The notes: a model not told the origin generated them from the letters alone. Counted from the stretch's first letter, positions 23,227-32,195 are shown. The stretch: DNA of 37,116 bases from UBA2108 sp963925495 (GCA_963925495.1 CAWUST010000045.1:1-37116); one strand, 5' to 3'. A program made the numbers and translations.

Positions 23227-24801
23227 ATGGCTTTAATCATTCAAATAGCAATTTTAATTCTTTGGGTTTTCGGACTTTATTTAATGTTCGAAAAAGCAGG
23301 ACGAAAAGGTTGGGAAGCTCTAATTCCTGGATATAGTTTATGGGTTTGGCTGAAAATTATTGAAAAACCATGGTGGTGGTTATTGCTTCTATTGTTTCCA
23401 GGCGTAAATCTAGTTATGCTTATGGTTATGAGTTTTAACTTGGCTTATGGTTTTAACAAACGTTCTAGTTACGATACTTATATGTCTTTTTTCTTGCCTT
23501 TTATTTATTTGCCCATGTTGGGAATGAAAAAAGAGCCATTAAAATTTGTTGGGTTTGAAGACCAAAAGAAAAAAGCAGGAATGGCCATTGAATGGCGGGA
23601 TGCCATCCTATTTGCAGTAGTTGCGGCTAGTATTATTCGTACTTATGTATTTGAAGCTTATACTATTCCAACTCCATCTATGGAAAAATCATTATTAGTT
23701 GGTGATTACCTTTTTGTAAGTAAAATGGCCTATGGCCCTAAAACACCAGAAACTCCATTAGCAATTCCATTTGTACATCATACCATTCCTATTCTAAATA
23801 TGAAATCCTATACTGAATGGCTTTCCTTACCTATGCTTCGATTACCAGGCTTTGGAAATGTGGAAAGAAATGATGTTGTAGTCTTCAATTTTCCAGCTGG
23901 TGATACAGTTATCATGGAACATCAAAATCGAAGTTATTCGGAAATTGTGCGTGAAATAGCTCTTGAGTTAAAAATGAGAGATCACCAAGAAGGTAAGAAA
24001 ATGAAGCCTGATGGTAACTATGAAGCTTTAGGTCGAGATTACGTTTGGGATAATATGAATGTGGTTGTTCGCCCAGTAGACAAAAGAGAAAACTACGTAA
24101 AACGTTGCGTTGCTATTCCTGGAGATATAATTACTGTTGATAATGGTGTGTTGAGCATTACAGGGGAAAAAGCATACGAACCACCAGAAATGCAATACAA
24201 TTATCGAGTTTCTACGAACTCGGGTCTAAATAAGTGGAAGATGAAAGAGAAATTTAATATTTCCAATTCGGACCTGCGTAAAGTTGGAGGCGAAAATTCA
24301 TACATAACCCCTCTTACTTCAGATTCTCGTGATAGGCTTTCAGAATTTGTAACTACTACTGATATTACTAAAGACTTAAACCCTAAAAATCAGATAGATA
24401 CTACCCATTCTGTATTTCCGAACAATAAGTTGTATCGATGGTCTAGAGATAATTTTGGACCACTAAAGGTTCCTAAAAAAGGAGAGACTATAGCTTTAAC
24501 TGTAAAAGAACTTCCTAAATATTCACGAGTAATTGGTGCCTATGAAGGAAATGAGGTAGTTGTAAAAGGGAATAAAATATTTATTAACGGAAAAGAGACA
24601 ACCGAATACACTTTTAAAATGAACTACTATTTTATGATGGGAGATAATCGTCATAATTCATTAGACAGTCGTTTTTGGGGTTTTGTACCAGAAAATCACG
24701 TAGTAGGTAAAGCTTCTTTTATATGGTTTTCTGCTGACCCAGAATTAGGTTATACAGAAGGTAAGATTCGATGGAATAGAATATTTAGTTGGATTGATTA
24801 A
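23227..24801 (+). CDS. lepB: Signal peptidase I fused to an N-terminal DUF5684 membrane domain
   Basis: 524 residues, about twice the length of many LepB proteins. The first ~110 residues are a separate membrane domain (WEALIPGYSLWVWLKI, PWWWLLLLLFPGVNL, NLAYGFNKRS) that matches DUF5684. The peptidase starts at the TM near 124-143. The catalytic Ser151 lies in PTPSMEKSL and Lys292 in NYVKRCVAIPGD; box E is MMGDNRHNSLDSRFWGFVPE. Two long inserts (~185-280 and ~305-430) are normal for this phylum. It cleaves signal peptides after export at the inner membrane. Co-transcribed with dapB; wbqC overlaps its end. Confidence 0.95.
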   Translation: MALIIQIAILILWVFGLYLMFEKAGRKGWEALIPGYSLWVWLKIIEKPWWWLLLLLFPGVNLVMLMVMSFNLAYGFNKRSSYDTYMSFFLPFIYLPMLGMKKEPLKFVGFEDQKKKAGMAIEWRDAILFAVVAASIIRTYVFEAYTIPTPSMEKSLLVGDYLFVSKMAYGPKTPETPLAIPFVHHTIPILNMKSYTEWLSLPMLRLPGFGNVERNDVVVFNFPAGDTVIMEHQNRSYSEIVREIALELKMRDHQEGKKMKPDGNYEALGRDYVWDNMNVVVRPVDKRENYVKRCVAIPGDIITVDNGVLSITGEKAYEPPEMQYNYRVSTNSGLNKWKMKEKFNISNSDLRKVGGENSYITPLTSDSRDRLSEFVTTTDITKDLNPKNQIDTTHSVFPNNKLYRWSRDNFGPLKVPKKGETIALTVKELPKYSRVIGAYEGNEVVVKGNKIFINGKETTEYTFKMNYYFMMGDNRHNSLDSRFWGFVPENHVVGKASFIWFSADPELGYTEGKIRWNRIFSWID

Positions 24802-25408
24802 AGTGCCGAATTTAGTACTTCCAATTTGCTACTTCCCTCCTATTTCTTTTTGGCAACATGCTATTAAAGCGAATGAAGTTTTATTAGATTCTCACGAATT
24901 TTACATAAAACAAACGTATAGAAGCCGTTGTAAAATATACTCTGTTCATGGTCCACAAGTATTAACTATTCCTTTAGATAAAGCTAGCTCCAAAACATTA
25001 ATGAATACTGCAGAACTGGTAGAATATGAACCTTGGAGAAAGGTACACCTTAAAGCTTTAGAAGCCGCGTACTCTGCTTCGCCTTTTTTTGAGTTTTATA
25101 TCGACGAACTCAAACCAATATTATTAGGAAACCAAAAGGGGTTAGTTGAGTTTAATTTAGCAGGAATAAATTGGATAAATAAGGTTTTGGATTTAGATAT
25201 TCAATTTACCCAAACTGTTGATTTCCACAAAGAATACCCCTTTCAAGACTTGCGCCCAGGTAAAAAAAATGAATTCGAACCTCCAGCCAATCTCCCTAAA
25301 TACAATCAAGTTTTTATGGATAAAGGAAATTCGTTTGTACCCAATTTGAGCATTTTGGATTTATTATTTAATTTGGGAAATGAGGCTAGGGTTTATCTTC
25401 ATAGATAA
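24794..25408 (+). CDS. WbqC-like family protein
   Basis: 204 residues. It starts at TTG 24794 (8-base overlap with lepB) or GTG 24803; the family begins with LPICYFPPISFWQHA, which both starts keep. Other conserved blocks are the TYRSRCKI and LTIPLD segments, then EPWRKVHLKALEAAYSASPF. WbqC was named from O-antigen loci and may act in amino-sugar or nucleotide-sugar modification, but its reaction is not known. Last gene of the cluster. Confidence 0.9.
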   Translation: MIKVPNLVLPICYFPPISFWQHAIKANEVLLDSHEFYIKQTYRSRCKIYSVHGPQVLTIPLDKASSKTLMNTAELVEYEPWRKVHLKALEAAYSASPFFEFYIDELKPILLGNQKGLVEFNLAGINWINKVLDLDIQFTQTVDFHKEYPFQDLRPGKKNEFEPPANLPKYNQVFMDKGNSFVPNLSILDLLFNLGNEARVYLHR

Positions 25409-25486
25409 TCCTCCCTCAATAAGTTATCCCCGATTTCCAGATATCAAATAATTTTTGTTGCGTTTTGGTTTTGTATCGTTTGTTTT
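25409..25486. other. Intergenic stretch after the WbqC-like gene
   Basis: No gene or motif seen. A T/A-rich palindrome-like CGTTTGTTTTTTAAACG lies at about 25478-25493. Confidence 0.3.
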
Positions 25487-25636
25487 TTAAACGATTTTTG
25501 ATAGTTCCATTTTATGTTTCGACAGAAATTTAAGTCCAACCATTTCCCCATTTCTTATCACATTTAAAGTGAGTCGAGTTCCTTCAGGAAAATAATCACC
25601 ATATTCATCTTTGAAGCAACTTCTTGTTTCCTGAAT
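25487..25636 (-). pseudogene. Orphan C-terminal tail, PDZ-like
   Basis: An uninterrupted minus-strand frame of 49 codons (IQETRSCFKDEYGDYFPE, then GTRLTLNVIRNGEMVGLKFL and an ELSKIV end) with no start codon, closed upstream by a TAG. The PEGTRLTLNVIRNG pattern resembles the last strands of PDZ domains, as at the end of Bacteroidota retropepsin-like proteases. Residue pattern only; could be a chance frame. It lies beyond the terminator of the RNase H gene. Confidence 0.35.
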
Positions 25637-25671
25637 CTAAAGCTTGTTGTGGTTTTGAAACCATTAGAAAC

Positions 25672-25707
25672 AAAAAAAAGCCTAAATATCAATGATATCA
25701 AGGCTTT
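25672..25707 (-). terminator. Rho-independent terminator of the ABC exporter-RNase H operon
   Basis: On the minus strand AAAGCCT (25707-25701) pairs with AGGCTTT, with an inner ATATC/GATAT pair, and the stem is followed by a run of T. It lies ~85 bases after the RNase H stop at 25791. Confidence 0.85.
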
Positions 25708-25721
25708 AAATGCAATTTGTG

Positions 25722-25770
25722 GCGTATGTGGTTCTCGAACCCATTGACAAAACGTTCCAATGTTTCGCAA
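25722..25770 (-). other. Possible tRNA 3'-end remnant before the terminator
   Basis: On the minus strand ATGGGTTCGAGAACCAC looks like a T arm with the TTCGAGA loop, followed by seven bases (ATACGCC) and ACA. The stem is imperfect (outer A-C and the loop-closing G-A fail), and no anticodon or D arm is found upstream, where the RNase H coding region lies. A remnant or a coincidence; not a functional tRNA. Confidence 0.25.
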
Positions 25771-25790
25771 TCAATCCTGAATTTACTTCA

Positions 25791-26264
25791 TTAGCTCCTC
25801 AACCCCTTCCTTGCTGCCTTATCCACCAAACTAAAAATCTTATCCAATTCATTTTTCTCTTTGAACGATTTATGCCCCTTTATTTTTAATATTTCCAAAT
25901 TCATTGAATCAAAAAGCTCATAAAACTGAATGTATAACTCTTTGTTCTTCAAATCCCTTCCATTTTTAGAAATAAAGTTGTTTTTTTCTAGACGAATTCT
26001 TCTGCCTAGTAACCCAACTATGTTTTGAGAATCGGTATAAACAACTACTTTTTTGTTTTCCAAATAATTTTCTGTTAGAGCCCAAATCAACGTTTCAATT
26101 TCTAGTTTAGTAGAAGAAGTATTTTCAAATTTTTTGGTCTTTACATCCTCTTGTTTAGGTGAATCGATAAGACCAGACAATAACAAGTAAGCTCCAACTC
26201 CAACTTTATTTATAGTGTCAGCGCTTCCATCAGTGAACAAATAGAAATCAGGCTGTTTAGCCAT
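25791..26264 (-). CDS. RNase H domain protein (ribonuclease HI-like)
   Basis: 157 residues. The four acidic catalytic residues are visible: Asp12 in LFTDGSAD, Glu55 in SSTKLEIET, Asp78 in VVYTDSQNI and Asp148 in LVDKAARKG. It should cut RNA in RNA-DNA hybrids. The spacing between the first and second motifs is longer than in E. coli RnhA, typical of the Bacteroidota form. Its ATG shares one base with the TAA of the ABC exporter (TAATG at 26262-26266), so translation is coupled. Confidence 0.9.
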   Translation of the reverse strand: MAKQPDFYLFTDGSADTINKVGVGAYLLLSGLIDSPKQEDVKTKKFENTSSTKLEIETLIWALTENYLENKKVVVYTDSQNIVGLLGRRIRLEKNNFISKNGRDLKNKELYIQFYELFDSMNLEILKIKGHKSFKEKNELDKIFSLVDKAARKGLRS

Positions 26265-28003
26265 TAAATTCTAGCTTGGTAAGTAAACAGGTCGTAGTAT
26301 CTACCTTCTTTGGCAATTAGTTCGTCGTGTGTTCCCTTTTCTTCTATTTCACCTGCCTCAACTACCAAAATTTGATCTGCTTTTTTAATGGTACTCAATC
26401 GGTGGGCAATCACAAACGTGGTTCGACCTTTCATTAATTCACCTAAACTTTCTTGAATAAGAGCTTCGCTTTCTGTATCCAAATTGGAAGTCGCCTCATC
26501 CAAAATCAATATTTTAGGATTAGCTAATACCGCTCTAGCAATCGCAATTCGTTGTCTTTGTCCGCCAGATAACTTTACTCCTCTTTCTCCAATAACTGTT
26601 TCTAGGCCATCTTCAAATCGATCGGTAAATTCATTTACATGAGCGACTTTCACTGCTTTCACTAATTCTTCTTCTGTAGAATTCGGTCTTGGAAATAAAA
26701 TGTTTTCCCTGATTGTTCCCTCAAACAAAAAATCGTCTTGAAGAACTACGCCCAAATGTTGACGATAACTATTCAAGGTTAATGTAGAGAGAGCCTGCCC
26801 ATCGATAGTTACTTTCCCTGAATCGGGATTTAAAAACGAAGAAACCAGGCCAGCTAAAGTACTTTTACCAGAACCCGATGAACCAACTAATGCAGTAACA
26901 GTTCCACTTGGTGCGTCAATTGAAATGTTATGCAATACCTCTTTATTTTCTTCGTAGGCAAAAGACACATTTTCAAACTTAATATCTCCCTTTATTTCCA
27001 TTCCTAAATCATTTACTCTTTCTGCTGAATTGTGCTCCGATTCCATATTCATTAGTTCTTCTGTTCTATCTAACCCTGCGAAACCTTCAGTTAGTTGACT
27101 TCCAATGTTGCTCATTTGTACAATTGGTGCAATCATAAAACCCAAGTAAAGTGTAAATGCCAGAAAATCACCAAAAGTTAAATCCCCTTGAATCATTAAA
27201 TAACCTCCAATTCCCATAATGCCAACCGAAGCCAAACCCAATAGAAAAGTTGCCGAACTAGTAACCAAAGCGGTAGATGTTAAACTTTTTTTCACATTGC
27301 CAAATAGTTTTTCTGCTCCCATTTGAAAAGTTTTTATCTCTTGTTCTTCTGCGTTAAACCCTTTTATAACTCTTACCCCATTTAAGGTTTCGGTTAACCT
27401 TCCCGTCACTTCTGCATTTATTTTCCCGCGTTCTCTAAAAATAGGTCGAATAAAACCAAATGCTTTAATGGCAACAAAACCAAAAATAGCCACTGGAACA
27501 AGGACTAAAGCGGTCATCATAGGACTAATTTTTATTAATAAAAACAAAGAAATAAATGCCGTAAGAGTTCCGCCAATAAGTTGCACTAGACCTGTACCTA
27601 CAATATTTCTAACTCCTTCTACGTCACTCATTATTCGAGAAACCAACTCACCCGATTTGCTATTATCGAAAAAATTTATTGGTAAGCCCAAAACCTTTTC
27701 TTGTACTTTAACTCTCAATTCTGCTATTAAATGTTGTGCTTCTACACTCAATATCCTAGTCAACAAAAATGAAGTAACCGCCTGAACTACAATAGCTGAA
27801 CCCACCCACCAAACTATGGTATACAATTTATCGAAATCTTTATTTACAATAACGTCATCCATCAAATACTTGGATGCTCCAGGTAAAACAAGGCTGGCTA
27901 ATCTACTGATTATGATTAAAATTAATCCAACAGATAAAAGTTTTCGGCGTGGCCATACTATAGTTTTAAAGACAGAAGTAATACTTACTTTTTTATGTGC
28001 CAT
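26264..28003 (-). CDS. ABC transporter, fused permease-ATPase (exporter type)
   Basis: 579 residues from ATG 28003. An ATG at 28081 would add 26 polar residues and is unlikely. Six-helix permease domain (~1-320), then the ATPase with Walker A LVGSSGSGKS, LSGGQRQRIAIARA signature, Walker B ILILDEATSNLD and IAHRLST. This is the MsbA/lipid-exporter class; whether it moves lipid A core, peptides or drugs cannot be told. First gene of the operon with RNase H. Confidence 0.92.
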   Translation of the reverse strand: MAHKKVSITSVFKTIVWPRRKLLSVGLILIIISRLASLVLPGASKYLMDDVIVNKDFDKLYTIVWWVGSAIVVQAVTSFLLTRILSVEAQHLIAELRVKVQEKVLGLPINFFDNSKSGELVSRIMSDVEGVRNIVGTGLVQLIGGTLTAFISLFLLIKISPMMTALVLVPVAIFGFVAIKAFGFIRPIFRERGKINAEVTGRLTETLNGVRVIKGFNAEEQEIKTFQMGAEKLFGNVKKSLTSTALVTSSATFLLGLASVGIMGIGGYLMIQGDLTFGDFLAFTLYLGFMIAPIVQMSNIGSQLTEGFAGLDRTEELMNMESEHNSAERVNDLGMEIKGDIKFENVSFAYEENKEVLHNISIDAPSGTVTALVGSSGSGKSTLAGLVSSFLNPDSGKVTIDGQALSTLTLNSYRQHLGVVLQDDFLFEGTIRENILFPRPNSTEEELVKAVKVAHVNEFTDRFEDGLETVIGERGVKLSGGQRQRIAIARAVLANPKILILDEATSNLDTESEALIQESLGELMKGRTTFVIAHRLSTIKKADQILVVEAGEIEEKGTHDELIAKEGRYYDLFTYQARI

Positions 28004-28102
28004 GTTTTGTTTTTTTTGAGAATCCGCGAAAATAAAATCTCTTTTGTTTAACTTGTTTAGATTATGTAACAATAAACACAAATATTTATAAAAAAAGACG
28101 AA

Positions 28103-28110
28103 TACCTTTG
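28103..28110 (+). promoter_or_regulatory. -7 box of the MerT-like gene
   Basis: TACCTTTG matches TAnnTTTG perfectly. It lies 13 bases before the ATG at 28124, so a start codon at TTG 28115 would fall at or before the first transcribed base. No -33 match seen. Confidence 0.5.
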
Positions 28111-28123
28111 CAACTTGAAAGAA

Positions 28124-28477
28124 ATGAGCTCTGGAAAAATAAAAACAATTTTAGGTGCAAGCTTTTTGGCTGTTCTAATGCACTCGTTTTGCTGTATTGT
28201 TCCTCTAATAGTTGTATTAGGTGGTGTTTCTGGTATTGCAACTTCTTTTTCTTGGATAGAGGCTGCCGAACCTTATTTAATGGCTTTTTCTTTTATAGCT
28301 TTATCCATTGCTTTTTACCAAACATACAAGCCAAAACCTAAAGTAGATTGTGAGTGCGATACGCATAATCATAAAAGTATTTTAGGGTCAAAAGCATTTT
28401 TATGGATAACCACCATTTTCACAATAGGCATGTATATTTTACATCATTATACAGACCTGCTCGGACACGTTCATTAA
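28124..28477 (+). CDS. MerT-like membrane protein
   Basis: 117 residues from ATG 28124. Three probable membrane helices. The first carries a HSFCCIVPLIVVL motif (Cys-Cys pair followed by Pro), and after a glycine-rich turn comes EAAEPYLMAFSFIALSIAFY, close to the LEPYRPIFIGAALVALFFAW pattern of mercuric transport protein MerT. A short polar loop with Cys and His (VDCECDTHNH) precedes the third helix, and the end is His-rich (HHYTDLLGHVH). It may move a soft metal ion such as Hg(II) or Cu(I). No merA, merP or merR neighbour, so a general metal role is possible. Confidence 0.75.
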   Translation: MSSGKIKTILGASFLAVLMHSFCCIVPLIVVLGGVSGIATSFSWIEAAEPYLMAFSFIALSIAFYQTYKPKPKVDCECDTHNHKSILGSKAFLWITTIFTIGMYILHHYTDLLGHVH

Positions 28478-28585
28478 CGTTTTCAATTACCATCTTTCTT
28501 ATTTCCAATATCTAAAAAGTTTACATTTATAAAAGCGGGTTTTTACAATGAATCACCAAAGGAAAAGAATAGCCTACATTTGATT

Positions 28586-28951
28586 ATGCGACTAGATAAA
28601 TTCATTTGGGCGGTACGAATTCACAAAACAAGATCACTCGCTTCAAAGGCTTGCTCTGCAGAAAAAGTTAAGTTAAATGGCGAGTTTGCAAAATCAAGTA
28701 AAATTGTTTCATCGGGTTTGGTTGTGTCCATAAAAGTGAACCCAATTTGGAGGAGTTATAAAGTAATTGATCTTCCAAAATCGAGAGTTGGAGCCAAATT
28801 GATTTCGCAATTTATTATAGAAACTACTTCGCCAAAGGAATCATATCAGCTAGAACAGAACGAGTTAATAAATAGACAAAATAAGTTTTTGGGAATAAAA
28901 GGAAGGCCAACCAAAAAAGACCGACGAGATTTGGATAAGTTAGGGGAATAA
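28586..28951 (+). CDS. S4-domain RNA-binding protein (Hsp15-like)
   Basis: 121 residues from ATG 28586, which fits the family start MRLDKFIWAVRI. S4 domain at ~1-65 (RIHKTRSLASKACSAEKVKLNG), then a basic tail with GIKGRPTKKDRRDLDKL. Hsp15-type proteins bind stalled 50S subunits carrying nascent chains. A perfect -7 box TACATTTG lies at 28575-28582, four bases before the ATG, so the mRNA would be nearly leaderless. Confidence 0.9.
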   Translation: MRLDKFIWAVRIHKTRSLASKACSAEKVKLNGEFAKSSKIVSSGLVVSIKVNPIWRSYKVIDLPKSRVGAKLISQFIIETTSPKESYQLEQNELINRQNKFLGIKGRPTKKDRRDLDKLGE

Positions 28952-29007
28952 AAAGTAGTTACTCAATCTTCGATACTGCCCTAGATTGAATTTTATCTTC
29001 ATAAAAA

Positions 29008-29958
29008 TTACTTGTTATTTTGTAACCACCTGCTTACATTCTCTTCTACTCTTTGGTCAATAATAGAAATACTGGCACGTTCAAAAGGTTTACCGGTTAT
29101 CTTTTCATACAATTCAATGTATCTATCCGAAACCAATTGAACAAAAGATTCAGGCATCTTAGGCATTTCTTGACCTTCTAAACCTTGAAATCCATTTTCC
29201 ATAAGCCATTCCCTTACGAATTCTTTACTCAATTGTTTTTGCTTTTCATTTTTGGCTTGTCTTTCTGAGTAATCTTCTTTATAAAAGTATCGAGAACTAT
29301 CGGGAGTATGAATTTCATCAATTAGGGTAATTACTCCAAATTTGTCTTTTCCAAATTCATATTTAGTATCTACTAAAATAAGATCTCGATCGGAAGCCAT
29401 TTCATTTCCACGCTGAAATAATGCTCTGGTATATTCTTCCAATTTTAAATATTCTGCCTCGGGTACTATGCCCTGAGCTATTATTTCTTCTCTTGAAATA
29501 TCCTCATCGTGTCCTTCCTCTGCTTTTGTAGCCGGAGTAATTATCGGTTCTGGGAATTTGTCATTTTCCGCCATTCCATTAGGCATATTTACACCGCAGA
29601 TCACACGTTTACCCATCTTGTATTCTCGCCAAGAATGACCGGCCAAATAGCCTCTTATTACCATTTCAATAGGATAAGCCTCACATCTTTTACCAATGGT
29701 TGCACTCGGGTCAGGTGATGCCAATTTCCAATTAGGTACAATATCTTTTGTAGCTTCTAAAAATAAAGCAGCAATTTGATTCAATACTTGTCCTTTGTAA
29801 GGTATGCCTTTTGGCAAAACATGATCAAAAGCCGAAATACGATCGCTAGCAACCATTACCAATAGGCTGTCACCAATTGAATATACTTCACGTACTTTTC
29901 CACGATAAAAATTGGTTTGACCATTAAAATGGTACTCAGTATCTCCTAATGTATTCAT
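29008..29958 (-). CDS. purC: Phosphoribosylaminoimidazole-succinocarboxamide synthase
   Basis: 316 residues, the long form. It joins CAIR and aspartate with ATP in purine synthesis. Conserved motifs: VASDRISAFDHVLPKGIPYK, EAYPIEMVIRGYLAGHSWRE, LVDTKYEFGKD and the PDSSRYFYKEDY block. Its ATG lies 2 bases after the phoH stop, so the two genes are one operon, although they have no known functional link. Confidence 0.96.
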   Translation of the reverse strand: MNTLGDTEYHFNGQTNFYRGKVREVYSIGDSLLVMVASDRISAFDHVLPKGIPYKGQVLNQIAALFLEATKDIVPNWKLASPDPSATIGKRCEAYPIEMVIRGYLAGHSWREYKMGKRVICGVNMPNGMAENDKFPEPIITPATKAEEGHDEDISREEIIAQGIVPEAEYLKLEEYTRALFQRGNEMASDRDLILVDTKYEFGKDKFGVITLIDEIHTPDSSRYFYKEDYSERQAKNEKQKQLSKEFVREWLMENGFQGLEGQEMPKMPESFVQLVSDRYIELYEKITGKPFERASISIIDQRVEENVSRWLQNNK

Positions 29959-29960
29959 TT

Positions 29961-30926
29961 TTATTTTCCTTCTTTTCTATAATCGGTAGGCAACTTGTCG
30001 TATTCTTTAATAATTCTCCTAACTAATCTATGGCGAACGACATCTTTTTCGTTTAATCGAATAATAGCAATGCCCTTTACTTTCATCAATAAATTAACAG
30101 CTTGAGCCAATCCGCTTTTTTGACTACGAGGTAAATCCACTTGAGTTAAGTCGCCTGTAATCATGAATTTAGCCGACCGACCCATTCTAGTCAAAAACAT
30201 TTTCAATTGATTTTCGGTAGCGTTTTGCGCTTCATCTAAAATTACAAAAGCATGATCCAAAGTTCGCCCTCTCATGTAGGCCAATGGTGCTATTTGAATA
30301 ATTCCATTTTCCATTAACGAAGCCAACTTCTCTGCAGGAATCATATCTCTTAATCCGTCATAAAGAGGTTGTAAGTACGGATCTAATTTATCCTTAAAGT
30401 CACCAGGTAAAAAGCCTAGGCTTTCTCCAGCCTCAACAGCAGGACGTGTTAAAATTATCCTCTTTACCTCTTTGTCTTTTAAAGCTTTTACGGCCAAAGC
30501 AACAGCTGTATACGTCTTTCCTGTTCCAGCTGGCCCAACAGCAAAAACCATATCATTTTGTTCTACTGCTTCAACTAAAAGTAATTGATTAGGAGTTCTT
30601 GCTTTTATTGACTCACCGTTTACTCCATGAACTATGGTATCGTTAGGAGATTCCTTCCTGTTGGGATTAACCGCATCACTTTCCAAAATCCTTTCCATAT
30701 CCACTGGAAGTAGGCGATTAAATTTTTGGTAATGCTGATAAATATCGTGCATGGCCAACGAAAATTGTTCTATTTCTGCTAAACTTCCAAGAACTCTCAA
30801 TTCATTGCCACGGGCAATAATCTTAAGCTTTGGAAAATAACTTTGCAGAAGAGCAATGTTAGAGTTGTTGGCACCAAATATATCAACAGGGTTAGAACTA
30901 TTAAATTCAAATACTTTTTCCTGCAA
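29961..30926 (-). CDS. phoH: PhoH-family ATPase
   Basis: 321 residues. An N-terminal KH-like region (~10-70: ARGNELRVLGSLAEI) is followed by a P-loop ATPase: AVGPAGTGKTYTAVALAV, TRPAVEAGESLGFLPGD, AFVILDEAQNATENQL and FMITGDLTQVDLPRSQKSGL. PhoH proteins are RNA-related ATPases of uncertain cellular role, linked to phosphate stress and ribosome maturation. First gene of phoH-purC; divergent from the SAM-hydrolase gene. Confidence 0.94.
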   Translation of the reverse strand: MQEKVFEFNSSNPVDIFGANNSNIALLQSYFPKLKIIARGNELRVLGSLAEIEQFSLAMHDIYQHYQKFNRLLPVDMERILESDAVNPNRKESPNDTIVHGVNGESIKARTPNQLLLVEAVEQNDMVFAVGPAGTGKTYTAVALAVKALKDKEVKRIILTRPAVEAGESLGFLPGDFKDKLDPYLQPLYDGLRDMIPAEKLASLMENGIIQIAPLAYMRGRTLDHAFVILDEAQNATENQLKMFLTRMGRSAKFMITGDLTQVDLPRSQKSGLAQAVNLLMKVKGIAIIRLNEKDVVRHRLVRRIIKEYDKLPTDYRKEGK

Positions 30927-31055
30927 TGTTACTGATTATTAATATTTTAAAATACTTTAATTAAACTAAAACTTAATAAAACAAAAAGCATGTTATAGCA
31001 AATTGAAATGTTTAAATTTGTTTACACAAATGTAATCCGATTTAAGTAATTTTAT

Positions 31056-31061
31056 AAGGAG
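31056..31061 (+). promoter_or_regulatory. Unusually strong Shine-Dalgarno site of the SAM-hydrolase gene
   Basis: AAGGAG at 31056-31061, 11 bases before the ATG at 31073. Such sites are rare among the other genes in this window. Confidence 0.6.
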
Positions 31062-31072
31062 AATTTATAAGA

Positions 31073-31855
31073 ATGAGCATCATTACATTAACAACTGATT
31101 TGGGGTTAAAAGACTATTATGTAGGTGCTTTAAAAGGAAGTATTTACAAACAATTCCCAGACGCTCATTTGGTGGATATAAGCCACGAAATCTCCAAGTT
31201 TAACTTGATGGAGACTGCATTTGTAATCCAAAATACTTTCAGCGATTTTCCTAAAGGCACTATTCATATCATTGGAGTAAAAGCGGAGCAAACTCACGAA
31301 TCGGTACATGTTGCAGTTGAATATCGTGATCATATATTTTTAGCAGCCGATAACGGTATTTTTTCCCTATTTTTAGAAGAACCGCCAAACAAAATATTCG
31401 AACTTAGCCTAAGGACAGATTCACCCTTCACTACTTTTCCGGTAAAAAATGTACTCGCAAAGGCTGCCTGTCATTTGGCTCGTGGTGGTACTTTAGAAGT
31501 CATTGGAAAACCTATGTCAAGTCTTTTTGAAAGAAACTTCTATAAAGCAGTTTTAGAAGAGAATACAATAGTAGGCTCAGTTATTTATCTAGATTCATTT
31601 GGAAATGCCGTAACCAACATAACCAAAGCTATTTTCGAGAATTTTGGAAGAAACAGAGAGTTTACTATTATTACAAAAGTGAGTGGCTACAACATTCAAA
31701 GCATAAGAAAAAACTACCACGATGTAAATGGTGGTGAACGATTGGCAATTTTTGGAGCTAACGGTTATTTAGAGATTGCCATGAATATTGGAATAGCTAA
31801 TAAGTTAATGGGATTGAAAATTAATGATAACGTTAAAATTGAATTCAAGAACTAG
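31073..31855 (+). CDS. SAM hydrolase / SAM hydroxide adenosyltransferase (DUF62)
   Basis: 260 residues. It splits S-adenosylmethionine with water into adenosine and methionine. The N-terminal domain has LTTDLGLKDYYVGALKGSI with the conserved Asp residues, VDISHEI, and LAADNGIFSLFLEE. The C-terminal domain has YLDSFGNAVTNIT, which completes the active site. No chlorinase-type insertion is visible, consistent with the hydrolase rather than the fluorinase/chlorinase. It has a strong Shine-Dalgarno site and is followed after 43 bases by the ABM protein. Confidence 0.92.
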   Translation: MSIITLTTDLGLKDYYVGALKGSIYKQFPDAHLVDISHEISKFNLMETAFVIQNTFSDFPKGTIHIIGVKAEQTHESVHVAVEYRDHIFLAADNGIFSLFLEEPPNKIFELSLRTDSPFTTFPVKNVLAKAACHLARGGTLEVIGKPMSSLFERNFYKAVLEENTIVGSVIYLDSFGNAVTNITKAIFENFGRNREFTIITKVSGYNIQSIRKNYHDVNGGERLAIFGANGYLEIAMNIGIANKLMGLKINDNVKIEFKN

Positions 31856-31898
31856 ACTTAAAAACTTGAAACAACCCTTTTATTATTTAGACTAAATA

Positions 31899-32195
31899 AT
31901 GCTCATAAGAATAGTAAAAATGACTTTTAAAGAGGATGAAATTACTGAATTTCAGAAAATTTTTGAATCATCTAAACTCAAAATTAGGAATCAAAAAGGC
32001 TGCAAACATTTAGAGCTATTACGTGACATAAATAGTCCCAATGTCTTTATCACCTGCAGTTATTGGGAAAAGGAATCTGACCTAAATACTTATAGAAATT
32101 CAGAACTATTCGGAAAAGTTTGGAAAGGAACAAAAGCATTGTTTTCTGAAAAACCTGAGGCCTGGAGTGTAGAAAGAGAATGGTTGGGAGAATAG
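31899..32195 (+). CDS. Antibiotic biosynthesis monooxygenase (ABM) domain protein
   Basis: 98 residues, a single ferredoxin-like ABM domain: MLIRIVKMTFKEDEITEF, GCKHLELLRDINSPNVFITC, YWEKESDLNTYRNSELFGKV and the AWSVER end. Small ABM proteins are heme-degrading or quinol oxygenases or have no known substrate; the family label does not imply antibiotic synthesis. It follows the SAM-hydrolase gene on the same strand and may be co-transcribed. Confidence 0.88.
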   Translation: MLIRIVKMTFKEDEITEFQKIFESSKLKIRNQKGCKHLELLRDINSPNVFITCSYWEKESDLNTYRNSELFGKVWKGTKALFSEKPEAWSVEREWLGE

